Below are positions 1 to 6,320 of a stretch of DNA of 10,394 bases, piece by piece. Origin of the DNA: CAYNNP01 sp964398215. Its GTDB lineage: Bacteria > Planctomycetota > Planctomycetia > Pirellulales > Pirellulaceae. The stretch covers positions 1-10,394 of the forward strand of contig CAYNNP010000231.1 in assembly GCA_964398215.1 (NCBI GenBank), read 5' to 3'. Under the pieces are notes generated by a model, which was not told the origin of the DNA, ran no database searches, and was given only the letters and a program-made list of their open reading frames with translations. The stretch's first letter is position 1, and every line of letters starts with the position of its first letter. Made by a program: the position numbers and the translations under genes.

Positions 1-4
1 AATG

Positions 5-69
5 AGCCGATGGGCGATAGCCCCGGTTATTGACGGTCTGGCTGTGCTCGAAACCGGCGCTAGCCGCCG
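5..69. repeat. Imperfect inverted-repeat intergenic element
   Basis: Bases 12-28 and the reverse complement of 52-68 agree at about 13 of 17 positions, so the two arms are degenerate inverted copies around a spacer of about 23 bases. Each arm can also fold alone. The left arm pairs 5-9 with 24-28 (one G-T pair) and 12-15 with 20-23 around a GATA loop; the right arm pairs 55-59 with 65-69. No convincing gene lies here. The sequence resembles intergenic hairpin elements that I recall from Rhodopirellula-type genomes, but copy number was not tested. The element may extend left of the window. Confidence 0.5.
51..69 (-). terminator. Weak candidate terminator of the 924-residue gene
   Basis: On the minus strand, just past the stop codon at 73-75, a perfect 5-bp GC stem (65-69 with 55-59, loop 60-64) is followed by three Ts (51-53 on the plus strand read AAA). 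The stem is short and the T-run minimal, so this is a weak intrinsic terminator at best. It shares its bases with the right arm of the inverted-repeat element. Confidence 0.3.
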
Positions 70-72
70 ACC

Positions 73-2847
73 TTACTTTTCCAATTTCAATTCGAATTCG
101 AGCTTTGTTTCTTTTCCTGTGACGATGCTGGCTGGCTTGATCGCTTTAAATTCACCCTTGTTGATTTGGATCAAATACTCTCCTGGCGCCAGACCGGTGA
201 CGGTGGTCAAACCCTGACTGCGTTTTAACAACGCATGATTCGATGGGAATTCGGCTCCCTCGCTATGACTTAACAAAAAGGTGCGTTGATCATTCTTGGC
301 TAAGACTGTGAACCCAAAGTCCTCGACTGCATGGTCGCCTTGATTCAACGAAACTGCCAAACTTCCAGGTTTGTTATTGAAGTCAACGACAGCCTCTTTT
401 TGCTTCGTTAAATCGATCGTTTGACAAGCCAAGTAGTCGCGGTCACGCAATAGAAAATGACACTTGCCTGCCGGAAGGTAGACTTTGCGATCCAGTCGGG
501 TGATCGGTTTTTCCCACCGCATTTGATTGTCAAGTTCTACAATTACATGGACGCTAACATTGTCACTGCCGTGATAGTCCAGCTGTGCGGTTGCAACCAC
601 AAGTGGCGGAACCACAATGTCCCGATTGATGGTTTCGCCTGCTTTGATTTCCACAGGAACAACTAAGGCTTCTTGATTGCCCATGTGCCATGCGCCGCTG
701 GAAATCGTCGACCGACCAAAACCAAACACGATTTCCTTCTTTCCAATTGGGGCTTGGACGTTAAATTCAGACTTTGCAGTTGTCGGTTGCCCAGGGCCGC
801 CAAATCCACTGGCTTTCGCGTCACGGTCGTGGATGAATCCATCGCTCCACATCGTTAGATTTGCTCCCGCATATTGCCCCGTGACGTGCCCAAACACTGC
901 CTTGCCCGAGCGATCCACCAGCTTGCCCTTGAACCAGCCAAAGTCTTCTTCGATTCGGCGCAACCTCAGGGTTCCCCAATCGGCAATCTGGTCACGAGGG
1001 ATTTTGTAGTGGGCCGCTCTTGGCGAAATTCCCTCCACTCTGCTGATCGAAAGTGAGATCGGTCCCGATTGCACGTCTTTCAAATTCAGCACACCCTTGG
1101 AGTCCGTGTTTGCAGTAAAATTGTTGCCCGAAGAACTCACCCAGAACGCCGTGGAGGCTGCTGGGGTTTCACCATCTGGAAGCAGGATTTTGATTTCCGC
1201 ACCTCCAAATGATCGTTTGGGAACATCAAAATCAACCACGGCTGCATTTTCATCCTCGCCGATTGGGATTTCTACCGCGTGTTGTTGCCGATAGTCCGTG
1301 CCTTGGATCGTCAATTCCACTTTGTAGGTGTTTGGTGAAAGACCACCGACCGTGATCTCGGTTTGCCCTTTTGCAACGACAACTTCTTTTGCAAGTCGCC
1401 CTGATTTACCAACCGAAATGCGCAGGACTCGAGTGCAGGATTCTGGGATTGTACTGGCGTATTTGATTTTTGCTGTGATGCTTCGCTGATTATCCAGCAG
1501 CAAGTACCCGATGTTCTTGCCAGGAGCAACACGATCGACACGGGTGTGCCATTCGCCGGCCGTTTCCCGCCAGACATGCACGTCAGCCGAATACGCGATC
1601 GCGTCTGGCAACACCAAACGAAATTCGCCACGATCGTCTGTTCTGCAGTGAACGTTTTTCTCGCCAGGATCGTTGGCTGATTTTGGATCCAGTGGATTGA
1701 GTTGGATGCTAACGTTCGCCCTGGAGATCAGCCGACCGTCTGCAAACCTAGCTCGACCGATGACTGTCAGGCTTTGTTTATCATAAAGAACAATTTTGAG
1801 GTCGCCGCTGGTTGCCGCTTTTGCACTCACTGCTTGCTGTTTGCTCTCGTAATCCTCATGCCAAACGTACAACTCGTGTTGTTTTTCATCGGCAACGCCC
1901 ATCATTGAAAAACGTCCGTCTTTGTCCGTCAGCACTTTGGAGTTGACCCGTGCATTTGAGACAGACTCGCCAAGATGGTTAACGACCTGACCTTTGACCA
2001 ATACAGATGTCGGCAAATCGAGCCGAATGTCTTGGTTGATCTCAAATCGGTCTAGCAGTTGAACGTCCGAGGCATAGTCAGGGTGGAAAGTTGCCACAAT
2101 GACCTGGCGACTTTCAGCCGGAGCATTGAATAGTTCGAATTGGCCGTTCCGATCTGTGCGGACAGTGTCAATGATCCCCAGCGGCTGGAATTGCCGGATA
2201 TTGGAAGCAGTGAAACGAACCAGTACGTCTTGGGCGGGTTGTCCATTCGGATCACGCACGACCCCGCGAACATTGACGCCACGAAAACCATCGGTATGTG
2301 CGTTCACTGTGATTTCAAATGGCTTGGCATTCAGTTGTCCCGTCCAAGCCTCTGGAAACGGTATCCTCTTGCCTGTGACAGGGTCGACAATTTCGTCAGC
2401 CACGATATTCAAGCTCGGCGCGATCCGAATTTTTCCAGGCCGTCGAAAAAACGCATACTGCCTACCTGCACCAGGTATTGTCCCCAGGCTAATTCGGTAC
2501 TGAATATTTCCGCCCGGCTGGATGGTACGAAAAAGCTTCTCTGTCGCAGCCGTGGGCGGGTCTTCGCCGGGTGCCTTGATGGTAGAGCGGACTTCGATCG
2601 TCTGTTTTGAATCAACTTGCGTGATGTTGAAACGGAACATGTTGCAGTAGGCAGCGTTTCCCCAAAAAACTTTGACCGGCGCTTTACCGTCGTTCGTCAA
2701 CTGCGCGGTGACGAGTAGCTGGCCACAGAAATCAACATCTTTTTCTAAACAGATGACTTCATACGACAGCGTCTGATCGTCAGCCCGTGACTTGCCACAA
2801 CAGAAAACGAGAATGCAAAACGTCAAACATGCTGACAAGAAACGCAT
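73..2847 (-). CDS. Large secreted protein with carboxypeptidase-regulatory-like repeats
   Basis: This 924-residue protein is probably exported and built from beta-sandwich modules; no enzymatic motif is visible. The N-terminus (residues 1-22) is a Sec-type signal peptide: R2, a hydrophobic core from about 8 to 17, and a likely signal peptidase I site after S-R-A (22), followed by DDQ. Residues 26-180 form an N-terminal domain of unclear family. Modules resembling the carboxypeptidase regulatory-like or transthyretin-like fold begin near residues 192 (VNVRGVVRDPNGQPAQDV), 283 (VLVKGQVVNHLGESVSNA), 359 and about 638. Several contain a T-D-x-x-G-x-F type turn (TDRNGQFEL near 231, TDKDGRFSM near 307, TDDRGEFRL near 403). 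The C-terminus (about 825-924) has a further module with GLAPGEYLIQI. The ATG at 2847 directly starts the signal peptide; a weak GAGAA lies upstream. It follows the small membrane protein on the same strand after 82 bases, so they are probably co-transcribed. A role in the envelope or in carbohydrate or protein binding is inference only. Confidence 0.85.
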   Translation of the reverse strand: MRFLSACLTFCILVFCCGKSRADDQTLSYEVICLEKDVDFCGQLLVTAQLTNDGKAPVKVFWGNAAYCNMFRFNITQVDSKQTIEVRSTIKAPGEDPPTAATEKLFRTIQPGGNIQYRISLGTIPGAGRQYAFFRRPGKIRIAPSLNIVADEIVDPVTGKRIPFPEAWTGQLNAKPFEITVNAHTDGFRGVNVRGVVRDPNGQPAQDVLVRFTASNIRQFQPLGIIDTVRTDRNGQFELFNAPAESRQVIVATFHPDYASDVQLLDRFEINQDIRLDLPTSVLVKGQVVNHLGESVSNARVNSKVLTDKDGRFSMMGVADEKQHELYVWHEDYESKQQAVSAKAATSGDLKIVLYDKQSLTVIGRARFADGRLISRANVSIQLNPLDPKSANDPGEKNVHCRTDDRGEFRLVLPDAIAYSADVHVWRETAGEWHTRVDRVAPGKNIGYLLLDNQRSITAKIKYASTIPESCTRVLRISVGKSGRLAKEVVVAKGQTEITVGGLSPNTYKVELTIQGTDYRQQHAVEIPIGEDENAAVVDFDVPKRSFGGAEIKILLPDGETPAASTAFWVSSSGNNFTANTDSKGVLNLKDVQSGPISLSISRVEGISPRAAHYKIPRDQIADWGTLRLRRIEEDFGWFKGKLVDRSGKAVFGHVTGQYAGANLTMWSDGFIHDRDAKASGFGGPGQPTTAKSEFNVQAPIGKKEIVFGFGRSTISSGAWHMGNQEALVVPVEIKAGETINRDIVVPPLVVATAQLDYHGSDNVSVHVIVELDNQMRWEKPITRLDRKVYLPAGKCHFLLRDRDYLACQTIDLTKQKEAVVDFNNKPGSLAVSLNQGDHAVEDFGFTVLAKNDQRTFLLSHSEGAEFPSNHALLKRSQGLTTVTGLAPGEYLIQINKGEFKAIKPASIVTGKETKLEFELKLEK

Positions 2848-2929
2848 GATTCAATTCTCGTTGGACAGGAGCGGTAATTTCTAGATCCGGATTCTTGCAA
2901 CAATTCTGCAAAGCATCTGCGTTCCGATT

Positions 2930-3439
2930 CTACTCGCTTTCTGAACTCGATTCATCGTTCGGTTTCGCTGCGAACTCAAACTTCGAAATACCACGGGCAC
3001 CAGTGGGCAACTGTCCCGTGACCACGATTTCTTCTACCTCATAATTATCGGGATCAAACCGTGCACTGCTGCGTTTGTCAGTGAAAACACGCTGCGGCAA
3101 CGTCAACGATTCGCCCTTTGCCAGTGCCGCTTCGCGAAACAGTAGATACTGGCCATTGATATCCAAAGTGATCCGAGGGATCGCATGGTCAGAGTCGTTT
3201 CGCAGGATGACAACTTCCGTCATGACCGCCCCGCCGCCACCAGGGACTTCGACCGGCTGTTTGTCTAGTTGGACCGTTACGGGTAGCGGTGGGCCCCCGA
3301 CCGATTCTGGAAAGATCGCGTAAACTCCCAAACCAACCGCTATCATCCCCAGCATACTGAGCAACAATCCCCCGCGCGAAAGCGTCAGCGTTGGAGCCAC
3401 ACTGGGGGCCAGTCCTACATCGGAGCGGTCGTCAGTCAT
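2930..3439 (-). CDS. Small single-pass membrane-anchored protein, function unknown
   Basis: The product has 169 residues. A polar N-terminal tail (1-22) with S-R at its end precedes one hydrophobic segment (about 23-43, GGLLLSMLGMIAVGLGVYAI). The rest (about 50-169) is soluble, with alternating beta-like segments, a proline- and glycine-rich stretch near 64-70, and an acidic-serine tail ending SSSESE. An N-in, C-out topology seems likely, placing a small beta-sandwich domain outside the membrane. I do not recognise the family. The part from VTQ-type strand 55 to about 95 (VEVPGGG, then VVILRNDSDHAIPRITLDI) reads like an Ig-like fold. No good Shine-Dalgarno sequence precedes the ATG at 3439, which is not rare in planctomycetes. 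It is the first gene of a leftward pair with the 924-residue secreted protein and is divergent from the FMN reductase, so the pair may share an envelope role. Confidence 0.75.
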   Translation of the reverse strand: MTDDRSDVGLAPSVAPTLTLSRGGLLLSMLGMIAVGLGVYAIFPESVGGPPLPVTVQLDKQPVEVPGGGGAVMTEVVILRNDSDHAIPRITLDINGQYLLFREAALAKGESLTLPQRVFTDKRSSARFDPDNYEVEEIVVTGQLPTGARGISKFEFAAKPNDESSSESE

Positions 3440-3470
3440 GAGATTGGTTTTTTCGCTAAGGTTGATACGA

Positions 3471-3487
3471 TTGGATAATCCAATTGG
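3471..3487. promoter_or_regulatory. Overlapping palindromes in the divergent promoter region, possible operator
   Basis: TTGGAT (3471-3476) and ATCCAA (3478-3483) form a perfect 6-bp inverted repeat around a single A. A second palindrome, CCAATTGG (3480-3487), overlaps it. The site lies 32 bases upstream of the minus-strand start at 3439 and just upstream of the plus-strand -35 candidate at 3508. That position would suit a regulator acting on one or both divergent units. No regulator gene is visible in the window. Confidence 0.3.
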
Positions 3488-3507
3488 CTACAGTACTCGT
3501 ACACCCA

Positions 3508-3536
3508 TTGTTACCGCAATCCGATGACCGGATAAA
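3508..3536 (+). promoter_or_regulatory. Candidate sigma70-type promoter for the FMN reductase
   Basis: TTGTTA (3508-3513) and GATAAA (3531-3536) each match the -35 and -10 consensus at four of six positions and are separated by exactly 17 bases. Transcription would start near 3543, leaving an untranslated leader of about 50 bases before the ATG at 3596. Confidence 0.45.
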
Positions 3537-3595
3537 CAGGGCAATTCGGAGATGGATACCGAAACGAAATAAGATCTTTTCAGGAATTTTTAGAC

Positions 3596-4144
3596 ATGCA
3601 TATTGTTGTTGTTTGCGGTACCAATCGCGACGGATCTCTTTCACGCTTGCTGGCTACCGAAGCTGTCCAGACGTACAAACCGCTGGTCGATTCCGTTGAC
3701 TTGCTGGATATGAACGAGCTACCGCAGGAAACGCTTTCGAGCTCGGTTTACGAAACCAAACCGCCTGCGGTCCAAGCACTTGTGGACCGATTCATGAAGT
3801 CCGACGGGGTTGTGTTTGTGATTCCAGAGTACAACGGCAGTTACCCTGGCGTCCTGAAGCTGTTCATTGACATGTTGCCATTCCCAGAAGGACTGGATAG
3901 TCGGCCGTGTGCCTTCGTGGGACTTGCGGCAGGACAATTCAAAGCACTGCGATCGGTCGAGCATTTCCAGCAAGTGGCCAGTTACCGCAACGCTTTTGTG
4001 TACCCCCGTCGCCTTTTTATTGGCGATAGTTTCAAACAATTTGTTGACGGGAAACTAAAAGACGATGAACTGACGGAGCGTCTGAACTCACAATCGCGCG
4101 GCTTCGTGGATTTTGTTGGTGCCGTGAAAACCAAGCAAACTTAA
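3596..4144 (+). CDS. NAD(P)H-dependent FMN reductase, flavodoxin-like fold
   Basis: This is a 182-residue cytoplasmic flavoprotein of the NADPH-dependent FMN reductase family (PF03358 type, with relatives such as ChrR and YieF), which reduces FMN, quinones or similar acceptors with NAD(P)H. The first flavin phosphate-binding loop is seen as GTNRDGSLSRLLA (residues 8-20). The family signature PEYNGSYPGVLKLFID lies at 77-92, and the third flavin-contacting loop GLAAGQFKALRSVEHF at 109-124. Length and motif order are normal for the family, and no catalytic element is missing. The ATG at 3596 directly starts the first beta-strand (MHIVVV), and AGGA (3582-3585) sits 10 bases upstream. It appears monocistronic: the next gene is on the opposite strand and a two-hairpin element lies 43 bases after the stop. 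The natural substrate cannot be inferred. Confidence 0.9.
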   Translation: MHIVVVCGTNRDGSLSRLLATEAVQTYKPLVDSVDLLDMNELPQETLSSSVYETKPPAVQALVDRFMKSDGVVFVIPEYNGSYPGVLKLFIDMLPFPEGLDSRPCAFVGLAAGQFKALRSVEHFQQVASYRNAFVYPRRLFIGDSFKQFVDGKLKDDELTERLNSQSRGFVDFVGAVKTKQT

Positions 4145-4187
4145 TCGCTAAAAAATGAATCGTTCGAAATTTAGGATCGCACAAATA

Positions 4188-4237
4188 GTAGCTCGACTCT
4201 CCGAGTCGAGGATTCACGGCTGGGACAGCCGTGCTAC
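4188..4237. repeat. Two-hairpin element with closing outer stem
   Basis: The intergenic space after the FMN reductase holds two perfect 8-bp hairpins, each with a 3-base loop. The first pairs CTCGACTC (4192-4199) with GAGTCGAG (4203-4210); the second pairs CACGGCTG (4215-4222) with CAGCCGTG (4226-4233). GATT joins them, and flanking GTAG (4188-4191) pairs with CTAC (4234-4237) to close a three-way junction. Nothing in the 50-base unit except loops and linker is unpaired. It resembles intergenic elements that I recall from Rhodopirellula-type genomes. It could terminate the reductase transcript and that of the small minus-strand gene from opposite sides, but no T-run follows, so a dispersed REP-like element is preferred. 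Confidence 0.75.
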
Positions 4238-4275
4238 GAAAGGCGACAACCCGAACTATTAGTTGAAACAGAACA

Positions 4276-4533
4276 CTAGATTGAAGATTCCAGTTGTCGC
4301 TGAGCCAATTGTTGCGTTCGGTACCGAATCAAAGCATCCGGCGAACTGCTCAAGCAAATGTCATCGATGGGGCGAAGCATTGGGATAATTGTCGAGACGG
4401 ATTGGGAATCCGCCAGAACAAGCACCGGAGAATTACTGGCTTTAATTGCGGCTTTGAATGCCGCTATCGAGCGAAACGATCCGTAGTAAAGAGTAACCGG
4501 TTCAGGATAGTTTAAATATTCTGATTGGGACAT
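4276..4533 (-). CDS. Small orphan protein, weakly receiver-like
   Basis: The product has 85 residues and no sure family. The ATG at 4533 is chosen because AAAGG (plus-strand 4544-4548) lies 10 bases upstream of it and a good extended -10 lies further up. A longer version from a TTG at 4557 would swallow that ribosome binding site. The reading PVLVLADSQSV, then MLRPIDDICLSSSPDAL, then IRYRTQQLAQRQLES has the rhythm of strand 4 to helix 5 of a response-regulator receiver domain (compare the usual G-A-D-D-Y then K-P-F then E-L then R). The earlier PVTLYYGSF falls where the phosphorylated Asp would be expected but has Tyr. This would make it half a receiver without the phosphoacceptor; that reading is inference. 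No signal peptide or membrane segment is seen. The opposite-strand frame has an unnatural composition (rich in R, N, Q and C). Confidence 0.6.
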   Translation of the reverse strand: MSQSEYLNYPEPVTLYYGSFRSIAAFKAAIKASNSPVLVLADSQSVSTIIPMLRPIDDICLSSSPDALIRYRTQQLAQRQLESSI

Positions 4534-4560
4534 CAATTGATTACCTTTGACAGACAATAG

Positions 4561-4569
4561 ATTTTACCA
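4561..4569 (-). promoter_or_regulatory. Extended -10 promoter for the small receiver-like gene
   Basis: Read on the minus strand this is TGGTAAAAT: a -10 hexamer TAAAAT (five of six matches) preceded by the TG-N extension. No clear -35 is present, as is common with extended -10 promoters. The start of transcription would fall near 4554, giving a leader of about 20 bases that contains the AAAGG ribosome binding site of the ATG at 4533. Confidence 0.45.
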
Positions 4570-4576
4570 ACTGTAG

Positions 4577-4605
4577 GTCACAAAAAGCCGGTCGCCCAGT
4601 ATTTT
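4577..4605 (+). promoter_or_regulatory. Possible promoter for tsaE
   Basis: GTCACA (4577-4582) and TATTTT (4600-4605) each match consensus at four of six positions with a 17-base spacer. The site lies 84 bases upstream of the tsaE ATG. This is a modest match in an AT-rich divergent region, so it is tentative. Confidence 0.3.
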
Positions 4606-4689
4606 ACTTACGTTCGATTTTTCGTTCGTCACGATCCAACTGCGGCATCTGATCAGAACCCATTTGTGCAGCAAACGACAACCATAACC

Positions 4690-5160
4690 ATGAAAGTCAC
4701 TTTTGAACGAATTGATTTGGACGGGATCCAGCGGCTTGCCGATTTGCTGGTTCAACACCTGGGGCAACCGTTGACGATCGGCATGATTGGTACTTTGGGA
4801 GCCGGAAAAACCAGCTTGACACAGGCGATCACGCGCGCGGCTGGGATTGATGCTGCGGATGTGACAAGTCCCACGTTCACGCTACAACAAACGCACGTCG
4901 GACAGTTCACGATTCACCACCTGGATGCTTATCGGCTAGCTGACGAAGACGAATTCCTGGAGCTAGGTGTAGAAGAACTCTTTGAGCAAGCCGATGCATG
5001 GACGATCGTTGAATGGGCTGATCGTGTCGAAGCCGTGATGCCGCTGGAAACTCTCTGGCTGACGATCGAGATCGAATCCGAAAGCCATCGACGGGTAACC
5101 ATTGACAGTTCGCAAAACGACGAGCAACTCAAGTTGATCGCTGGCAAATTTCAATCGTAA
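4690..5160 (+). CDS. tsaE: tRNA t6A biosynthesis ATPase TsaE
   Basis: TsaE is the P-loop ATPase that, with TsaB and TsaD, sustains cycles of threonylcarbamoyl transfer to A37 of ANN-decoding tRNAs in the cytoplasm. With the ATG at 4690 the protein has 156 residues, the usual family size. Walker A is GTLGAGKTS (34-42), followed by the family signature SPTFT (60-64), HLDAYRL (77-83) and EWADR (108-112). All expected elements are present. A GTG at 4666 would add eight residues (through TTTITM); the ATG is preferred because MKVTF starts the first strand directly, though neither start has a clear Shine-Dalgarno sequence. The kinase gene follows 24 bases after the stop. TsaB and TsaD are not in the window. 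Confidence 0.93.
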   Translation: MKVTFERIDLDGIQRLADLLVQHLGQPLTIGMIGTLGAGKTSLTQAITRAAGIDAADVTSPTFTLQQTHVGQFTIHHLDAYRLADEDEFLELGVEELFEQADAWTIVEWADRVEAVMPLETLWLTIEIESESHRRVTIDSSQNDEQLKLIAGKFQS

Positions 5161-5184
5161 ACACCTCGCATTGAAAGTCATCGC

Positions 5185-6234
5185 TTGAAGATTCCTGAAC
5201 CGCTTCTCGCCAAACTGCATCCACTGAATGTCAGTGCAGTCCAGGCAATGCCCAGTGGCTTTAGTGGCGCGTCTGTGTTTCGCTGCAAGACCAACCGTGA
5301 CCAGCATGACATCGCTTTGAAGTGCTGGCCCGAGGGAACGACTTCGTCGCGTATTGCAGAAGTACACCGAGTCCAGAAGTTGGTTGCCGACAACGGATGC
5401 GTCTACGTGCCGAAACTACTGCGTCTATCAACCCAGCGGTCAACCCAGCGGTCAACCCAGCGGTCAACCCAGTCAACACAGCAAACTTGGTTTACTAATC
5501 GCAATCGAATCTGGGACGCATGCACGTGGTTGCCGGGTGAGCCTTTATCGTTTGATGCCGACGCAGACTCAATCTTGAAAGGCGCGCGTGCCATTGCCAA
5601 CTTTCATCGATTCTCATCCGTCGCGGGCACATCACTTTCAACAGAAGTCCCCGCGATCAACAACCGATTGCGCCGCGCAAAAGAACTGAACACGATCTTG
5701 CCTCAAGTCTTCAGCGCGAGTGTCTCGGCAGGCTCTCCGCTGATTCGCAAGTCGGTCAATCAAGCGATCGATCTACTCAGGCTTCACTGGGCCAGCGCCA
5801 GCGCACAGATCATACGGAGCATGAAAAGGCATGCTGGCATTCCGCTTCCGATTCAGTACGTTTTGCGTGATGTCCATCGCGAGCACATTCTGTTTCACGA
5901 CAACGAACCCGCTGGCCTGATCGATTTTGATGCCCTTCGAGTGGATACTTTGGCGACCGACTATGTTCGTTGGGTGGGTAGTTTTGCCCTCGGTAAGGGA
6001 AGAACAGAGATTTGGCGACAGATTGCGTCGGATTTTTTCAGCGACTCGCCATTTCGAAACAGTGGTGATGACGCCCACTTTTTGCTGTTGGACCTGCATT
6101 ACGGCACAACATGGATTAGCATAGGAAATTGGGCTGTTTGGCTTGCCCTGGAACGTCGAAACTTTTCTTTGGGCGACGAAATCATTGCGGCAAGAATCGA
6201 CCGATTGTGCCAAACCGCCGTAGCGAGTCTGTGA
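5185..6234 (+). CDS. APH-fold phosphotransferase (kinase), substrate unknown
   Basis: This 349-residue protein belongs to the aminoglycoside phosphotransferase/choline kinase-like superfamily, but nothing points to drug resistance. A glycine-rich loop lies at SGFSGASVFRC (24-34), the likely ATP-binding Lys is K46 in IALKCW, and WLPGEP is at 115-120. The catalytic loop is LRDVHREHILF (227-237), and the metal-binding motif is LIDFDALRVD (245-254). The usual H-G-D-x-H-x-x-N reads L-R-D-x-H-x-x-H, so the catalytic Asp (229) is kept but the first His and the Asn are replaced. Similar LRDVHREHILF-type loops occur in a planctomycete family I recall. Residues 82-100 come from a 12-bp tandem repeat. 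The start is a TTG at 5185; the first in-frame ATG (codon 22) would remove the strand before the glycine loop, so TTG is preferred, with GAAAG about 7 bases upstream. It probably shares a transcript with tsaE. In alphaproteobacteria tsaE neighbours the cell-wall sugar kinase amgK, a possible but unproven parallel. Confidence 0.82.
   Translation: MKIPEPLLAKLHPLNVSAVQAMPSGFSGASVFRCKTNRDQHDIALKCWPEGTTSSRIAEVHRVQKLVADNGCVYVPKLLRLSTQRSTQRSTQRSTQSTQQTWFTNRNRIWDACTWLPGEPLSFDADADSILKGARAIANFHRFSSVAGTSLSTEVPAINNRLRRAKELNTILPQVFSASVSAGSPLIRKSVNQAIDLLRLHWASASAQIIRSMKRHAGIPLPIQYVLRDVHREHILFHDNEPAGLIDFDALRVDTLATDYVRWVGSFALGKGRTEIWRQIASDFFSDSPFRNSGDDAHFLLLDLHYGTTWISIGNWAVWLALERRNFSLGDEIIAARIDRLCQTAVASL
5428..5481 (+). 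repeat. In-frame 12-bp tandem repeat inside the kinase gene
   Basis: TCAACCCAGCGG occurs three times without mismatch (5428-5439, 5440-5451, 5452-5463), followed by a 9-base partial copy (5464-5472) and a further copy with one mismatch (5473-5481). It encodes STQR three times, then STQSTQ. The 12-base unit preserves the reading frame, so copy-number change would alter the loop length between two N-lobe strands without breaking the gene. Confidence 0.9.
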
Positions 6235-6262
6235 AACATTACTGCGTCCCTATACGTTTGCA

Positions 6263-6292
6263 TTGACTGCACAAACTTTGCCGAACTAAAAT
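6263..6292 (+). promoter_or_regulatory. Sigma70-type promoter for dsbD-mnmE
   Basis: TTGACT (6263-6268) and TAAAAT (6287-6292) each match consensus at five of six positions, with an 18-base spacer. This is the best promoter match in the window. Transcription would begin near 6299, about 22 bases before the ATG at 6321, and would serve dsbD and the closely following mnmE. Confidence 0.6.
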
Positions 6293-6320
6293 CCCTGGAA
6301 CTCTTCTAGGCGCTGGAATC

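Noticed and set aside
2..217. Plus-strand open frame over the window start
   Set aside because: It covers the inverted-repeat element and then runs antisense to the end of the well-supported 924-residue gene; no family features.
2790..2847. Lipoprotein signal in the 924-residue protein
   Set aside because: The cysteines at 16-17 are preceded by V-F, not by the small residue a lipobox needs; an S-R-A signal peptidase I site fits better.
4294..4515. Plus-strand frame opposite the small receiver-like gene
   Set aside because: Its composition (many Arg, Asn, Gln and Cys) is that of an antisense shadow, while the minus-strand gene has promoter and ribosome binding signals.
4547..4552. Perfect TTGACA as -35 for tsaE
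   Set aside because: No acceptable -10 hexamer occurs 16-19 bases downstream; the hexamer also overlaps the ribosome binding site of the opposite gene.
4534..4557. TTG start giving a 93-residue version of the small minus-strand protein
   Set aside because: It lies upstream of the AAAGG site that is well spaced for the ATG at 4533, and almost on the predicted transcription start.
5428..5481. CRISPR-like array
   Set aside because: The 12-bp units abut with no spacers and lie in frame within a kinase gene.
5261..5600. Minus-strand frames with repeated W-V-D-R or G-L-T-A units
   Set aside because: These are antisense readings of the kinase minisatellite and have no start or promoter signals.
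5185..6234. Antibiotic-resistance aminoglycoside kinase
   Set aside because: The fold is shared but the catalytic loop differs from resistance enzymes, and the setting beside tsaE is housekeeping, without mobile elements.
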